Positions 62,592 through 64,000 of a DNA stretch of 64,000 nucleotides are shown here, one piece after another (position 1 is the first letter of the stretch; every line of letters begins with the position of its first letter). The stretch is taken from NCBI GenBank assembly GCA_021927905.1, contig BLLK01000027.1, forward strand, positions 248,001 through 312,000, written 5' to 3'. Both the position numbers and the translations under genes were made by a program. This DNA comes from Chaetoceros tenuissimus (lineage: Eukaryota; Bacillariophyta; Thalassiosirophyceae; Chaetocerotales; Chaetocerotaceae). The notes beneath the pieces were generated by a model, which saw nothing but the letters and a program-made list of their open reading frames with translations, was not told the DNA's origin and searched no databases.

Positions 62592-64000
62592 CTAAATTTC
62601 ACGTAACTTCGATTTTCTTCCATCTTCAAGATCGAAAGAATAGGAGTCAGTGAAGCAATCGTCTACCAAGTCTTGGAGATCACGATTGTCTGAGTTTGAG
62701 AGTTTGGTGTAACGAAAAGGACCGTATCGTTGTATGTAGAACAACAGAGTATCAACGTTGACACTTTTTAGGAAAAGGGCAATGATAAATATCATCATTC
62801 CTACCAAATGCATAGGTGTGCATCTATTGTTCTTGAATGCAATGAAACTGATGAATAAGGTGAATGCTTTCCTTGTAGTAGAAGTGATGCTCATGGACAA
62901 GGCACCAAATCGTTTTGTAATTGCTCCAGCACAAGATGATCCACATAGACCAGTCAAAGTAAACAGTATAAGAACCACAATTTTGCGACTTATAGTCCAA
63001 AATATTATGCTGTCTTCCTCGGATCCATCAGCGAGGTTTTGAATTTGAGGTATCGTTCCATGTCGAAGGAAAAAGTGCTGGAATCCCGGTATAAACTCTC
63101 CGCTTATTATGGTCGCGACAAGCATTGCTACAAACGATATCGAGTAGATGACAAGTTGAAATTCATCTTGTGTAGTACGATGATTTACCATGATCAATTC
63201 AGAATAATTCGCAACAGCACCATCACATATCAACGATACAGTCTAGATATATTGGCAAACATGAAAGAGTTTGTGAGATTATGAAATATTTCCTACAAAA
63301 TCAAATCAAGAAGAATAATATGAATTGAAACTTACCAACATTGCGAGTCCTAGTGGGTGAAAGACAGTTGTTTTGGAATGCATATCTGCATTAATAAAAA
63401 GCGATAGACCTGTTACCAATAGACCAACCATCCAGTAGTCTTGTTTCGAATATGTTCTTTTTCCAATTACAATTCCACCAATCATGGTAAACATCACTCT
63501 AGAACTCTTGATGAGGGTTTTCATGGGATAATTTAAGTAGCGCATGGCAGCGTTCGTCATACCAACATCAGTGGCTCTAATCAATGATAAAGTCAGGTAC
63601 AATTTGATTAAAGCCCAACGATGATTGCTGCTCTCTACAGATGGTTTCGTTTCTAATATAGTCGAATCGGTGTTGTTGCTTGTAGGTTCAAAGACTATCG
63701 ACTCATCATCAGTTATGGACTCTGTCGTCGAACTTCCACTTGTCGACACTGGACCTTCATTTCTATTCCCAATGGAGACAGGAGACATGGAAGCAGTACT
63801 CATAAGCACTAATGATGGAGAGGAATCAGAAAGTGAAGCCTCTTGTTGCGCTCTTTTTTGTTTCATATAGCATCTTAATCTGTCCAACATTGTCAAAATA
63901 AAACTCCAGAATGCATATCCTAGAAATTGACAAGTACTGAAAAACATTGTATATTTTCTTCCAGTAATATGAACAGCAATCAGTTCTTGTAGATATCCAT
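62592..64000 (-). CDS. UAA-family nucleotide-sugar/PAPS transporter (SLC35B type), 5' end missing
   Basis: The gene enters from the right edge; the visible part has exon 63336-64000 (open to the edge) and last exon 62592-63242, joined in phase 0 across a 93-bp intron to read LAML-TVSLICDGAVANYSE. The coding frame is open from the edge, beginning GYLQELIAVHITG, the conserved first-helix region of SLC35B proteins. An insertion of about 90 Ser/Thr-rich residues lies between the second and third membrane helices. Further helices carry MTNAAMRYLNYPMKTLIKSSRVMFTMIGG, a family-specific block with the KTLIKSS motif, and CAGAITKRFGALSMSITSTTRKAFTLFISFIAF. Substrate could be PAPS or a UDP-sugar; Golgi or ER location is expected. 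Confidence 0.88.

Overview
This window is nuclear DNA from a eukaryotic alga, most likely a diatom. It is AT-rich and gene-dense, and genes lie on both strands. Seventeen spliceosomal introns could be placed by reading frame. Most are 64-134 bp, two are longer (226 and 290 bp), and 11 of the 17 have the donor GTAAGT. Seven predicted proteins begin with a signal peptide ending in an AF/GF-type cleavage motif (for example NAFSP, QAFAP, YAFSP), which is how diatoms mark plastid preproteins. One further gene looks like a silicalemma-associated (silica-forming) membrane protein. I recognise no tRNA, rRNA, CRISPR array, virus or transposon.

Layout. 0.1-4.6 kb: a BTB-domain protein, N-myristoyltransferase and a mitochondrial protein of unknown function; the last two diverge from a promoter holding a 32-bp palindrome. 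4.7-10.4 kb: a four-exon FANCM-type fork helicase with an N-terminal NZF zinc finger and a C-terminal helix resembling an RPA32-binding motif. 10.8-12.5 kb: a coiled-coil protein. 12.9-22.2 kb: a large inverted duplication whose arms each encode the same unusual membrane protein (PhyH-type dioxygenase plus Tudor/Agenet-like tail), flanking a small basic protein and PITHD1. 22.5-28.7 kb: housekeeping genes (RRP15, NBP35, a Rieske protein, methylthioribose kinase). 29.2-31.3 kb: the silicalemma-type protein. 31.5-45.5 kb: a run rich in plastid preproteins (DUF1995-like, pyrophosphatase, 2H phosphoesterase, PPR protein, transaldolase, phosphate-type carrier), interrupted by an ABHD10-like hydrolase, a B12D/MLRQ-like mitochondrial protein and a 2.3-kb gene-free gap. 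46-49.7 kb: a secreted GH128-like glycosidase and a small secreted, possibly GPI-anchored protein. 50-64 kb: RecQ, choline/ethanolamine kinase, a PIN1-type isomerase, a 1,023-residue coiled-coil protein, SmF, a SWSAP1-like ATPase, a plastid J-domain protein with a novel repeat, and a nucleotide-sugar/PAPS-type transporter cut by the window end.

The genes are mostly independent, as expected for a eukaryotic chromosome. Three (FANCM, RecQ, SWSAP1-like) belong to replication-fork repair and recombination, and six neighbours in 31.5-45.5 kb share plastid targeting. The candidates most worth following are the membrane PhyH-Tudor inverted pair, the FANCM accessory motifs, the carrier fused to a beta-repeat domain, and the four-fold A-Y-S-D-Y repeat in the J-domain protein. 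All assignments come from reading the sequence; no database search was run.
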